From NCBI GenBank assembly GCA_017979445.1, contig CM030718.1:15106760-15170759 (forward strand): a DNA stretch of 64,000 nt, in the 5' to 3' direction. Of this stretch, positions 46,110 to 58,372 are shown one piece after another (within the stretch, counting starts at the first letter, position 1; every line of letters starts with the position of its first letter). Both the position numbers and the translations under genes were made by a program. The notes beneath the pieces were generated by a model. That model was not told the origin of the DNA. It did no database searches and was given only the letters and a program-made list of their open reading frames with translations. This stretch comes from Akebia trifoliata (lineage: Eukaryota > Streptophyta > Magnoliopsida > Ranunculales > Lardizabalaceae).

Positions 46110-47350
46110 TATTTTGTGAGTTATTAAAGAGCCTGTGAATGCCTGAAGGGATAGTGCGTCATATCATCCAGAGTGGTGTACTATCCTGGGATGTACGGTA
46201 GGATCCACTAAGCTCATACGTAATATGGAACGCATATAAGAGTGGAGTCACAACTAGAATCCAGTTTATTTCTCTCTATCTTTACTAGTAAACTTGTACT
46301 GTAAAGGTGGTCGTATACGAATGGTTTGTATATTTAGGAATCACATGTACGCCTGATAGGCATAGACGAAGATGATTAGTCAATGTGATCACTAACAATC
46401 TATATAACGTTCTGACACATCGAAAAGAGACCCATTGTTTATGGTCACGTCAAATGGTCAATTTGAGCCGGATAAATGGTCAACCAAACGTAGTAAATGC
46501 AGTGACTGACTACAAAATCAAGAACTAAAAGTCAGCAAAGAATTGTAACATCATGTCCCAATTGGGAGCGATCTAATCGTAAATCCCAACTCTCTAATTC
46601 CACTACTCCACCATGTGTATTATGTATATGTTGCTAATTTTAATATATAAAATGAAATGCAAGTTTAATGTTTCCATTTGATAAATTAGATTTGTATAAA
46701 AAGAAAATACTATAGTGAGTACTGTTAATTGATGTAATATCAGTTTTAAAATGTTTAGTTGCTCATCTCTGACTATATGTACCAGTTAATCGTAGTTTCT
46801 TCTGTAAAATTTTGCATATTTTAAAATGATTCAGTATGTTTATTCGTTCATGTTAGGAAAGGTTATTGATAGAAATTGTTTACTTCTCTATATGGTAACA
46901 ATTGTTACTCACCCTTTCCGTCTTTAGTTTTTTAGTTTTAAATCCAAAGCTTGGTGAAACAGGTGTATAAAATGAGTAAGAATCATCTGGTGGGTCAGAT
47001 AGATAGTTAGAGTCCGTCACTTGGTGAGTATTGGAGTTATACCCCCTAGTGGTGTCAACTTGTTCAGGATTATTATGAATTTTGTCTTGAATGTTAGGAC
47101 TTCTATTAGAGTGAGAATGTTTGTATAATTCTGTGTTTTGTTATCCTTTCGTACTCTGATCTATCATTCGTTATTAGATGTTTGTAGGCTTCCGCTATTG
47201 TTATATTTTGTATATATATATATTAAGTGTAGGTTGAACGCCTTGAAATGCTAACATAAACAGAGGAGACTATACTGAAATTTTGAGGTGCAACCTAGTA
47301 CTTCGGGATTTAACATGGGGATTTGTGTTAGCGTTTGGTGGGGCGCCACA
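45474..47350 (+). mobile_element. LTR1-D: 3' LTR of the C/D chromovirus, 5' truncated
   Basis: It starts at GCATTTAGGATTTTATT, collinear with the middle of LTR1-B and LTR1-C. It ends GGTGGGGCGCCACA, the complete native LTR end, followed by AGATA, which matches the duplication left of LTR1-C. The first ~1.1 kb of the LTR are missing. It carries a TA microsatellite at 46068-46104. Confidence 0.83.
46068..46104. repeat. (TA)n microsatellite in LTR1-D
   Basis: Pure TA run at the LTR1 position that holds TA/TG in copy C. Confidence 0.95.
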
Positions 47351-47355
47351 AGATA
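47351..47355. other. LTR1 C/D target duplication, right (AGATA)
   Basis: Pairs with 36029-36033. Confidence 0.82.
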
Positions 47356-48269
47356 TGTGAAGATTAGAGTTTTAGATGAATTGATGGGAAAAAATGAGTA
47401 TTTAATTTTAGAGGAAGGATATGAGTTTGTAGGGAATGATGATGGTAGGTTAAGGGAAGGGTATGGGTTTGTAGAGAATGATGATGGTAGCTTAGGGGAG
47501 GGGTGATGGATTGATGTGATTTTTTAAAGAAAAAGTGATAGGGATAAGTAATTTGATGAGAGAGGGAAGTTGAGGTGGTGACATGTGTCACACTTTGATA
47601 GTCATGGGTGGTTGGTTGTGATGTTGGGCCTGGGTGTGGTAGATTAGTTGGGCTTGGGTTGTTGGGTGTGGTGTTGGGTTTTGAATCCATTGGGCTTGGG
47701 TAGGATGGTTGGGTTTGGGTAGATTTATTGAATATGGTGTTGGGTTTTGAATTCATTAGGCTGGGGTTGTGGGTTGAATAGTTATGGATTTAGAAGTGTA
47801 GAGATGTGTTGAGGAGTTTTTGGTCCGTGGGCCACGTAAGTAGGGCCTTGGGCCACTTATTGAAATAGAAAAGAATTTTTTGAAGGTTTGGGCTTTGAGA
47901 ACCCATTTCAATTTTTGGGGCATTTTGCATCGAGAGCCCGATCAAATTTGGGTGTTTACATTAGGATTTAGGTGATGTAGGATTAAGTATAGGTTAGGTT
48001 GGATAAGGTGAGAAATGATTTTTGGTAATTAAGGGTTGGTGGGCTTTAAGCAGGCTTGGGGTAGTTTCGGTTCTGAAAGTGAAACGGTGAAAAGTAAGGG
48101 AACGGTGAAAGGTCTCTTAGGCCTTTAGGGGTCTTAGGAGCCCTCAAATCGATAAAAATATCATGTTTAGGTGATTTGGGCTTTTTAGGCCTGTTGGTGA
48201 ATTTTATTTAAAAATATAATATTTTTGGACTTTTTTGAGTGGGGGCCTGCTCAAATTGGGGTGTCTACA
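47356..48269 (-). mobile_element. LTR3-b, proximal part, with two LTR starts
   Basis: Two native LTR starts on the minus strand: TGTAAACACCCAAATTTGATC at 47960 and TGTAGACACCCCAATTTGAGC at 48269. The stretch 47356-47960 joins across the C/D insertion to 36028-34958. The stretch 47961-48269 is the first 309 bp of a related LTR abutting it. The G-rich repeats TTGGGCTTGGGTTGTTGGG (47630-47770) give a spurious minus-strand frame at 47364-47756. Confidence 0.6.
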
Positions 48270-48403
48270 TTATCTATCAAGTCTTGTGTGGCATGACCAC
48301 TTCATAAGATTACAGGCACCATCCCATCAATTAATCGAGAACATACGTTATCTTTATTCATCCATCAATAAATCGATTAATCAATCGTCTAACTCCATAT
48401 TAT
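48270..48403. other. Short unassigned spacer
   Basis: Lies between the LTR3 start and LTR1-E. Contains the AATCGATTAATCAATCG motif. No gene or element end recognised. Confidence 0.3.
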
Positions 48404-49665
48404 TGTGGCGTCCCGCCAAATGCTAACACAAATCTTAAGGCCAAATCTCAAGGTACTAAGTGGCACCTAAAAATTTGGGCATGGCTCCCTCTGTTTATGT
48501 TAGCATTTTACGGAACTTGAAAATCTGATAATCCAGAATACAACAAATCCTGTATAAAAATGCAAACACGAGAGAACAACGGAAGACTAAATATATCTAA
48601 CACGTGAGTAGATCAGAGTGCGGAATTTAATAATATATAGGATTACAAAAAGTACTCTCACTCTAACATAACCCTAACACTCAACTCCAAAGTCTATATA
48701 CATCCTGGACGAAACTAACAACACTAAAGGCTATAGCCCTAGTGCTAATCATGCAACAGACTCTGGTTGTCGATCTGACCAACTAGTACTCCTCTCTTGC
48801 CGACTCTATGCCTACCTAGATAACTACAGGTTCTGAAACTAAAAAATAAGAAGGAAAAGGTGAGTACCAATGGTTACTCAATAAGTCCACAACCAATTCC
48901 TACCAATAATCTTTCATAAACATGATCGAGTAAGCATACTGAATAATTTTAATATATTGAAAGTTTTACAAAATGAAATACGATCAACTGGTACATATAA
49001 CCAGGAATGAGCAACTAAACAGTTTAAAGGTTAATATGGCATCAATTATCAGTACTTACTATACATTTCCTTTCTTATGCAAATATAATTGACAACATTG
49101 AAATGACATGCATACTTTTCAGTTTATATTTCGAAATAAAACAACATTTACATAATACATAATAATGGAGAAGTAGAATTAGAGAGTTGATTCATGATTG
49201 GATCGCTCCTAGTCAGGACATGATATTCCTCAAATAAGTTGTAGTTCCTGATTTTATGGCTAGTCGTTATTTACCACACTTGCGTGACCATTTATCCGGT
49301 TCAGGCTGGTCGTTTAACATGACCGTAAGTAATAGGTCTCCTTTCGATGTGTTAGAATGTTTGACTATTACTAGATTGTTAATGATCACTGACTAATTAT
49401 TTTCGTATATGCCTATTATGCATGCATGTGATTCTCAAAATAAACACTACATTCGTATACGACCACCTTTACAATACACGTTCACTGGTAAAGATAGAAA
49501 GAAATAAACCCGGATTCCAATTGTGACTCCACTCTCATATGTGTCACATACCACGTATGAGCTTGGTGGTCCCTATCGTATATCCTAGGATAGTACACTA
49601 CTCTGGATGATATGACATACTATCCCTTCAGGCATTCACAGACTCTTTAACAGCTCACAAAATGG

Positions 49666-49696
<31 letters not shown>

Positions 49697-51601
49697 GATA
49701 TGGGGCGGTTCAAGGGACATATAAAAACTATGGTTTTTCAAAATATGGGTAAGAGATTTTGGATTGAACTAATTTTTTTGTGAGGATGGTCACTACGGTG
49801 AAAAGATCATCCTCACAAAAAATCGGCTCAATCTAAAACTTCTAAATCCATCAAAAGTGATTTACAAATTACTGACAAAAATTAACAAAAGATCGATGGT
49901 CCACATTCTAAATTACTTTTAATGGGGTTAAAAGTTTCAGATTGGACTGATTTTTTTTTCAGATGATCTTCCCATCATAGAGATCATCCTCACAAAAATC
50001 AGTTCAATCCAAAACTTCTAACCCATATTTTGAAAATTTATTAATGTTACATTGTTTTTACATATGATTTTTCATATGTCCCTTGATCCTGACCCATATA
50101 TATATATTCTTTCAAAAACAAAAGAGAATTAACATAACAAGATTGAGAATGGATATCCAGTTCCTACCATGCAACTGTGGCCACCCAACCTAAAATAAAT
50201 AATAGTACTTAGAACTTCTGCACTAACATAATTTAAATAAACATGCAACCATTCATTACACCTGGATATCCTTTCACCAACCTACACACAACATACAATA
50301 TAAAATACAAACATCACCCTTCATATGTGATTTTGACATTTTACCATTTCATCCTCTTTCCCATTCTTTCGACATTTTTATTTTTCATCTTTTTAAGCCA
50401 AATCTTTCTCTTTTCAAACTTTCAAATTTACTTTGATCTTTCAATCGGTGGCACCCACAGAATGACCTTTAGCAAGTGTCAGTGGGACCAATAGCTCCTG
50501 TCGACAACACTGAACAATTTGGTGAATTTTGGATTTTTCAAAATTTTCATCCGTTCTTCGAACCCTTCAATCCACGCACAAATTTATTGTTAAAATTTGA
50601 TAAAAACACATCAAATCTCTAATTCTAACATGAATTTAAAATCAAACACAAGATTTCTATGATTTATAAATACAAACAACTAGTTTTCTTAAAAACCTAA
50701 ATGCACATTTTTGAAATCTAAGGTTACTACTAAGAATTGAGAGTCCCTTATCATTGTGGTTGTTGGACACAATGAACTAGCTTGAAAATCAAGGATCGAC
50801 GGTCTGAAGCTTTGAAATTGGTTGAACTTGGGTGCCAAACGAATCAGGTTGGTTGCGAAACCCTCGAGGGAGGTGTTTTTCCTCTTTCTACGACGAAGAA
50901 CGACTCTTCCCTTAATTGGATGAGATTCCAAGTGAGTAGAATCGAAACCCCTTTACGGATTTTTGGTGAAAACACAAGAAAATGGAAAGGAAATGAAGGT
51001 TGGATGAGGTGAGAATGTGGAGTTCGACAACGCCGAGGACTTTACCTTCTTCGTCGAGGTTCAACTCAGACTTGATTGCGAGGGATCTTGCCGAGAATGG
51101 GTTGAAACCATTAATGAAGGAAATGGGCTAGTTCTTTGTGAGTTAGGAAAAGAGAAAATGAAATAAATGAAGATTTTTGTTCTTTTATGAAGAGCTGGAG
51201 GGTATTTTTGGTATTTTTCTATTATTTCTAATATTGGCGATAACTTAACTATTCAAAGTCGAAAAATGATGAGTGATTATTCCATTTTGAATAATTTTTT
51301 GTTGCGGACCTGATGGTGACATCGAATTTTTTTGATTCTCACTCTAACAAAATTTCACTATTTTGCATCCCATTTAACGTGAAATTCGAGGATTTTATAA
51401 TATTTTCATCTGAATTCGAATTCGCTTATAGGCTAAAGTATATATTCTGACCTTTTTGAATCTAATGATGAAGTTAGTTTGCTTTGAAAATAAACAAAAC
51501 AATATTCAAGTATTTTACTTTAAGACCTTATTTTGAAATTTTTCTCAAAATATCACTTTTTGATTTCTTCGAGATACGATTTCAAAATTTGGGGTATTAC
51601 A
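48404..51601 (-). mobile_element. LTR1-E: chromovirus LTR with internal MITE
   Basis: Native start TGTAATACCCC at 51601; native end GGCGGGACGCCACA at 48404. About 2.8 kb without the 394-bp MITE. No primer site or polypurine tract flanks it, so it is probably a solo LTR. The flanking pentamers (ATTAT and TCTAT) do not match well, so the duplication is not demonstrated. The 80-codon minus frame at 50689-50931 is not conserved in the other copies. Confidence 0.75.
49702..50095. mobile_element. Foldback MITE inside LTR1-E (394 bp)
   Basis: The left end GGGGCGGTTCAAGGGACATA and the right end (reverse complement) GGGTCAGGATCAAGGGACAT form inverted termini. The interior holds four alternating copies of a module with GATTGGACTGATTTTT and GAGGATGATC, so each half is itself palindromic. 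TA repeats flank both sides, meaning it inserted in the LTR1 microsatellite. LTR1-B and LTR1-F lack it. The superfamily is undetermined. Confidence 0.82.
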
Positions 51602-53200
51602 TCTATCAAATTAATTTTGCTTTTAAAGTTATTCGAGTTCCATAGAATGTCAACCAATTCTATTCAATGATTTTAGTTGAGTAGAAAAACTCAAAAAACA
51701 CGATTTAGTCATAAGACGTAAAATTTGAAAATTGTGAAAATTTGACTAAATATTGAAAAAAGTAAATTTTCAAAGTTATTTAAATTGAAAATGGATTTTC
51801 ATAAATGGAAGCCCTCGACTACATGAGAAACTCCATGTAATTTTTATAGCTTAATTCAAAGGAACGATAAAGATATCAAGTTTTGAAAATTGGGCAAAAA
51901 TGTTGAAATTTATGTTTTGTTCTTGAAATCAAAAATCATACTTTGCTACGATGAGATTTGGTTCTTAAAACCATTTCAAAAGTTTTCAAATGGGGGGTAA
52001 AACCATAATTTCATTAAATAACTTAAAGTAAATGGAAAGTAAAAAATTAAAAAGTACATTTACTTTAATGTTTTTAATGAAATGAAGGTGGTTATTGTAT
52101 GTAATCACCTTTACAAACGAAAGAAATTTTCAAAGACAACTTCTGAAAATAATTTGCAAAAATCAGTAGGACTGATTTTTTAGGTTGGTGGGAACATTGC
52201 CTTGGGACGATGGGACTGACAGCAAGCCAAAAATCATGAATTTGCTCGCGGGTTCGCTGTTTTCGCTGGGTGAGTTGCAATGTCCTTTTTCTCCGAAATT
52301 TTGACGAAAACTCATGAAAACTTCAACTATATCTATCTAAAACTTCATGTAGGTTTGAGAAAAATAATATAATTAATAAAAACCTTAGAACTACGCTTTG
52401 TAATAACGAACATACACGCATTTTGTCGATTTATCGATAAATGGAAAAACAAGAATAATATCAACGATCAAAATTATTTTATATGAAAAATATTATACAT
52501 CTAGAGGGTAGAAGGCAAGGCATCCTACTTTGGATTATTTTCAATGGTTTAATGGAGTTTAGGATTGCCTTCGGCCAATCTCATAATTTTTCCTTCAACG
52601 AAAATCAAATTTCTTTATGTCCACGTGTAATCCTTGACGAAGTGAGCGACTTTACTTCTTGTGGTAAAATCCGGATCATTCTTGTTTGACGTAGATTTGA
52701 GTTGCAAAAATCAGAAAAAAAATAGGACTAAGCTTTGTTCGGAGAGAAAAATAAGTAAAATTAGTTTTTCTTTAGGTTTTTTATATTTATACTTAAGTGG
52801 GGACATAAGTGTCATTTAGGAAATTATTTATCCCGAATGCCTATTTGAACATTCTTATATTTTATTTTGGGTGATTTTTCGACACGAACCTAATGGTGAA
52901 ATCTACTTGTTCAAATTGTGTCTTTAAATTAATTTTTTATCTATTAGGTAAAAGTTGACATAAAACTCAAGGATTTGATAACTTTTTCGTTTTAACTTTT
53001 GATTAAAACATGCTTACAGGATAAAATATGTTTTTTGGTCCTTTTGAATATATTGATGAAGTTAGTTTACCTCAAATATTTGAAATTAAAGATCCTTACT
53101 TTTAAATCAATGTCAAAATCTATAATTCTTTTCTCAAGATGCGCGTTAAAATTTTCAAGTCATTACTATGACCTAGAAAAATATAATAGTAAAAATTGAA
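51602..53200 (-). mobile_element. Diverged chromovirus LTR related to LTR1
   Basis: The part at 52680-53160 follows the LTR1 order: a CATTATGGGACGAAA-like block, CACGAACCTAATGGTGAAATC, AACATGCTTACAGGATAAAAT, TCTCAAGATGCG. Compare 1020-1580. The stretch 51602-52300 is AT-rich and not clearly assigned. No protein is recognised; the 68-codon plus frame at 52483-52689 is unsupported. Confidence 0.5.
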
Positions 53201-53610
53201 ATATTTATTTAGAATCTAAAGTTGATCATCACTTGCCTTAAATTTATTATTGTATAGACTAATTATGTTGTTATATATGATTAATGTATATAGTGCCCTA
53301 CACAAACAGACAATACAAGTTGTAGGTATTATGTACTTGTTGGTTTCAAAATATTAGTTTTTAAGGCTATGAAATGTATTAATTATATTCTAAGGTTCTT
53401 AGCTAAGTTAGTCCTTTATAGGTTCATAAACCATGCATATATGTTTGATAGAAACTCATAAAAAATAAAGGAAAACTAACTTAGTTAAAGTAAAAGCATA
53501 CACAAGAGACATTAGAATTTTAACGTGAAAAAAACCTCCAATTTGGAGGGAAAAAACTGTGGGATAAATCGATAACAAATCACTATATCAAAATAAAAAG
53601 TATAAAAAGG
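53201..53610. other. Unassigned stretch with a long stem-loop
   Basis: Not homologous to the LTR families above. An ACGTGAAAAAAACCTCC stretch resembles sequence beside some Ty1/copia LTRs, but this is weak. It contains the inverted repeat at 53403-53484. Confidence 0.3.
53403..53484. repeat. 17-bp stem-loop with a 3-nt bulge
   Basis: CTAAGTTAGTCCTTTAT (53403-53419) pairs with ATAAAGGAAAACTAACTTAG (53465-53484), with AAA unpaired and a loop of about 45 nt. Confidence 0.8.
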
Positions 53611-53649
53611 ATTTTCTCGAGATACGAATCAAGAACTCAGGATTTTACA

Positions 53650-53674
53650 TTCTCCCCCCCCCCCTCCCCCTCTT
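53650..53674 (-). other. Polypurine tract of G
   Basis: The minus strand reads AAGAGGGGGAGG followed by a G run and GAGAA, immediately before the LTR start TGTAAAATCCTGAG. Confidence 0.75.
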
Positions 53675-54990
53675 AATAAAAATTTTGTCATCATACCTTA
53701 TAAAGTTTTGTAGCGATTTTACTAACACGACATGTATAATGAATAATACCTATTTTCGATTATCATCTATTATTGGTTCTAAGCCAATCCCATTTTCGAA
53801 TCATAATCCTTATATCACCTATTTTTCATCAACCCAATACATCCATCAATTAATCAATCAAAATCATATTATAACAATCAATTCACATTATATCACTTCC
53901 CCACCAATATCTATCAACAACAATCATTTCACCCCTTATTTATTCTTTATCTTCTTTACTTCTCTCACCAATTACACTGTCTATTATGTTTTACTCATAC
54001 TTGCCATGAATATTACTCTTCAATGCATAAACTTATTGTAAACACGTCACTATTATTTACACACCATTCAATACTTCTTAATAAAATAATACACCACATC
54101 CACATTTAATATATCCCTACTATGATACAAATATCTACTAACACTAAATTCGCAAACTGCATTCAAATTTTCATTCCCAATACACCACTATATTTATATT
54201 CAATGCAATATTTCATTTTCTACTCTATCTTACTGTACTTATTTCATTAACATTCTTTGCCCTACACTGTCTCAATAACTTTTTATTAATTATAGTCTTC
54301 TTCTGGTATAGATAATTTCATTACTCGACTCGTGTCAGTAGTTTTTAACTTTAACAAGTTTGCAAATCTCAGCAGAATTATATGATCTAAAGGAACCAAT
54401 ATTGAATAGAGCTCCACTAATATTATAATTAAAAATCGTACCTTCTAAAACTTCGTCGAAAATAGGTATTTTATCTTGGGCCACAACCCTTGATTACGAT
54501 TGTGATAGGGGCACTCTCTTCTGATATATCCCACCTAACCACGCGCGTAACTTGTTAACAATCTTATTTTTGTAGGTTTCTGTGGAGTGGGCAATTGGTA
54601 AACTAGAGCCTGCATGCTCTGAATCTGCCTTGTTAGTTCTTTTGGTCCTATTGGCGACATTGGAGCTCCAACTGTTTTATAACTCAGTGATGGGGAAACT
54701 TTACAACTCGATTGTGAAGAAGTTATATATTGTGGATACATTGATCCAGGGAAGATTGGCCTCGAATACATCGCCCACTTGTCCGAATCTGATTTGGAAA
54801 GGAAAGAAATCTAAGGTCGACTAATTTGCCCATTGGAGGTCTATAACTCGATCTTCCCTTGTTCTACCATGTAAGCTCAATTCATCGTATCTCTATAATT
54901 GGTAGTCTCAATCATTGACCTCCTGGCCCTTAGGTAGGGTTATAGTCCTTTAAAGATTCTATGACCGTTTGTAGATCTATCAAGATAAGT
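53675..54990 (-). mobile_element. G internal region, unrecognised part
   Basis: No pol domain is visible. On the minus strand KTVGAPMSPIGPKELTRQIQ (54700-54640) looks like a gag linker. The plus-strand frame at 53685-54041 has no recognisable domain and shows AT-rich composition bias. Confidence 0.4.
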
Positions 54991-55740
54991 TCGGGCGCAT
55001 ATTGTGACAACCTAGTAAACATCATATCATAGTCTGCAATTGATAGATTACCCTGCACTAATCTCAAAAACTTCTAGTGCTTGATTTCTCAAGCAGTCTC
55101 GGATATAAATCTATTAACAAACATCCTTTCGAAGTCTACCCACTCAAACGATCCATCTCCCAATACATTATTTTTAAAACGTTATTGATGACTAGCATCC
55201 CCATCCAACTGGAAGTAGTCACCGTCGCGCACTGATCTCTCGGGCACTACATGGCACTCAAAATCTCTCAAGTCTTCAAAGCCCACTCATTAGCCTCAAC
55301 TGGATTGGAAAAACCCCCAAATCTTGGTGAATGTAATAATTAGAAATTCTACAACCACATCTCTGGATTTACCTGTCCTTTGGGATGGGAAATTTTCTCA
55401 TTCTTTAAAGGCAGGACCAGTGGAAGTGGTTCCTTAGGTGGAATAGTATTGCTTCTTGCAAAGAAATCCAACGTTCTCTCATTTCTTGGATTTAGTGGTT
55501 TACCTTGTAATTATGATAAGTCTTGTACCATTTCTCGCTTCTAATCGCTAGTCTTGTCTGTTCAGGGTGGCACGAGTACGTTATCAACTTTATTAAAATT
55601 TGGTGACCTTATTGTTCCTTGAATTGGTTTGTTTAGCGTCTTTCTTACATCGACCCAAACCTTACTCTCTCTTTATGTCCCAATTTGCCACATTCATAGC
55701 ATACCACAACTCTTTCTTTCGACTGATTTAGTAGTATACA
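54990..55740 (-). pseudogene. gag: G gag remains
   Basis: The minus strand gives HSPRFGGFSNPVEANEWAL near 55340-55280, EWVDFERMFVNRFI near 55140, and KFLRLVQGNLSIADYDMMFT followed by LSQYAPEL near 55070-54990. This matches the capsid region of chromovirus gag (compare the usual F-x-R-F and Y-x-x-x-F-x-x-L-x-x-YAP patterns). Stops are frequent. A zinc-knuckle remnant (CYECGKLGHKE, with the last cysteine replaced) lies at about 55715-55680, upstream of the capsid in native order, which is the reverse of the normal arrangement. Confidence 0.75.
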
Positions 55741-56370
55741 TTGTTGTTTCTTATGAAATTCTTCCATCCATTGAGTTGGTATGTCTATCATCTCACTCTT
55801 CACATATAGTTATCTTGCCTATGAATTTACTAATTTCGTAATTATTTGTCTTTTATTAGATATTAATTGCCTTTTTTTCCATTTGGCTTCGAGATGGTGG
55901 TGATTATATTATTTATATTTCCTTTCTCAACTTGACATTAGACTTAGCCATCTGTCCCATGAATGACATTAACTGTGTTATCGGGTCAGTGGTCTGATCT
56001 AGAATATGTCTCGTCCCTATTGCGTTTGGGCCTCTGCCTTGTCCACTCCTCTCACTTGTATTAATCCGTAACAAGACACTTATTAGAATAAGGCCAAAAT
56101 TGTTCTTATGTAACTATGAATTGCTACCATAGCCTGGAACTTAGTAATGGATTCCATTTCCATTACTATCAGAACAAATCTAGAATCAAATCATAAGCTT
56201 ACTAGGCTCTATAGCCTTCTAGACGCGGAAGAACTCGTAATTCCAATACAGAACTACTAATGAGCTCAGATACCAAATTCCTAGTGACATAATTATCACT
56301 CTAATATCTATGGTGTCAGCCAACTCCTCTAAACATAATAGATCTATATCCCATACGGATCTAATGCTAT
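55741..56370 (-). mobile_element. G leader / gag N-terminal region
   Basis: Non-coding or heavily decayed. A possible gag N-terminal scrap reads DQTTDPITQLMSFMGQMAKS on the minus strand near 56000-55940. Confidence 0.45.
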
Positions 56371-56382
56371 ACTCTGACACCA
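56371..56382 (-). other. G primer binding site, initiator tRNA-Met type
   Basis: TGGTGTCAGAGT on the minus strand, 2 bases after the LTR end. It differs by two transitions from TGGTATCAGAGC, the site complementary to plant initiator tRNA-Met. Confidence 0.75.
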
Positions 56383-56384
56383 TC

Positions 56385-58372
56385 TGTGGTGCCCCGCCCT
56401 AACACAAAGTCCCATGTCAAATCTCGAGGCACTAGGTAACGTCTCAAATTTCGACATGGTCTCCTCTATTTATGTTAGCATTCCAAGGCGTTTAACCTGT
56501 TCCAAATATAATAATAGCGGAAGCTTATATACATCTAATAACGTATGATAGATTCGAGTACAGAAGGATAAATAAAATACATAATTATACAAATATTCAT
56601 CACTCTAACAAAAGTCCTAACACTCAATATAAGACCCATAATACTACATAAATGAACTAGCACTACTAGGAGGTAATACTCACCAGGTAACAGGCTTTGG
56701 TTGTCTATCTGACCTACCAGATAGTCTTCACTCGTGTTCTATACCTATCTTGTCAAGTTTTGAATTTGAAACTAGAAAATGGAGAAGGAAAGTGTGAGTA
56801 ATAATGATTACCCTGTAAGAAATCAAACAATTTCTGCCAATAACCCTCCTAACATGAGCGAATAAACATACTGAATCATTTTAACATATGCAAAGTTTTA
56901 TAGAAAAAAACTACGATTAATTGGTACATATAGCCAGGGATGAGCAACTAAACATTTTAAAACTCACATTACATCCATCAGCAGTATTCATTATATCATT
57001 TTCATTTTATACAAATCTAATTGACCAAATGGAAATATTAAATATGCATTTCATTTTATATATCCAAATAATGCAACATATGCATAATACACAATGGTGG
57101 AGTAGTGGAATTAGAGAGTTGGGATTCACGATTGGATCACTCCCAGTCGGGACATGATATTATAATTCTTTACTGGTTCTTAGTTCTTGATTTTGTAGTC
57201 GATCGCAACAACTTAGGTTGGCCGTTTGACGTGACCATAAGCAATGGGTCTCTTTTCAATGTGTCAGAACGCTCGATTACTATAGATTGTTAGTAATCAC
57301 TGACTAATCATCTTCGTCTATGCATATCAGGCATGCATGTGATTCCCAAATATACAATCCACTCGTATACGACCACCTTTACATTACAAGTTCACTAATA
57401 AAGATAGAGAGGAATAAACCCAGATTCCAGTTGTGACTCCACTTTCATATGCGTTCTATACCACGTATGAATTTGGTTGTCCCTACCGTACATCTTAGGA
57501 TAGTACACCACTCCAGATAATATGATGCACTATCCCTTCAAGCATTCACAAACTCTTTAATAGTTCATAAAATAGCTATATATATACATTATTTTCATTT
57601 GAAGTAAAAGAGAAATTAACAATACAAGGTTGAAAATGAATATCTTGTTTCCTACCATGCAACTGTGGCTACTCGGCCTAAAATAAATAGCAAAACTTGG
57701 AGCCTCTGCGCTAACAATATTTAAATAAACATACAACCAATCATTATCCTTAGATATCCATTTACTAACCTACACACAACACACAATGTAAAATGTAAAC
57801 ATCACTCATTGGCCGTATTTCCTACCAGCAACCACATGTCAACTCATGGAGCCTGCCATGTGTAGCACTGTTACCACACCGCTATCCCAGCTAATCACGG
57901 GCCCAGTTTGGCACATGCATGGGGTATGAAATACTATCTTTTTTTATGTAAAATACAAACATCACCCCTCGGATGTGATTCTGACATTTTACCATTTCAT
58001 CCCCTTTTTCTAATTTTTGTAGTGCTCAATTTTTCGAAAAAAAATATTCATTTTCTAACAGGGTGCACAGGACCTAACTGACGAAAATAACCCAATGAAA
58101 TATCCTACCCATGTATAATTTGTTATAAAATACAATTAAACATATCAAATATATAAGTTATAGCGTGAATTTGAAATAACAAAAAGAATTCTACAATTTT
58201 TTGAAAACGCATCACAAATTTTTAATAAAATCCTAAATGCAATTTTTACAATCTACGATTACTAATAAAAATTGAGAGTTCCTTACTATCTTTGTGTGAT
58301 AGGATCGAAATGCGAGCATGGAAATAGAAATGGATTGAGCTTCAAAATGGTTGATTTTTAAATCTTACCCGA
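56385..58372 (-). mobile_element. LTR1-F: 5' LTR of G, start lost to O6 insertion
   Basis: Native end GGGGCACCACA at 56385. It runs collinear with LTR1-B to 58372, where O6 starts inside the CTTACCCGATGG-like block. An extra ~120 bp at about 57810-57930 (CCACATGTCAACTCATGG and following) is not in the other copies. Confidence 0.8.

Larger units (their letters stand above)
53611..58372 (-). mobile_element. G: chromovirus (Tekay-like), pol-less, with 5' LTR F
   Basis: Native order from the right: 5' LTR F (58372-56385, its start cut off by O6), primer site, 2.7 kb internal region with gag remains, G-rich polypurine tract (53674-53650), and a 39-bp stub of the 3' LTR (53649-53611). RT, RNase H and integrase are absent. 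Lineage is inferred from the initiator-tRNA-Met-like primer site, the G-rich tract before TGTAAAATCC, and the gag. Confidence 0.72.

Noticed and set aside
47364..47756. 130-codon proline/serine-rich minus-strand frame
   Set aside because: Product of GGGTTGTTGGGTGTGG-type simple repeats in LTR3-b; no homology recognised.
48399..51606. Target-site duplication for LTR1-E
   Set aside because: Flanking ATTAT and TCTAT match at only 3 of 5 positions, not enough to call.
53240..53600. Ty1/copia LTR call
   Set aside because: Only a short ACGTGAAAA...CCTCC resemblance; no termini, primer site or protein.
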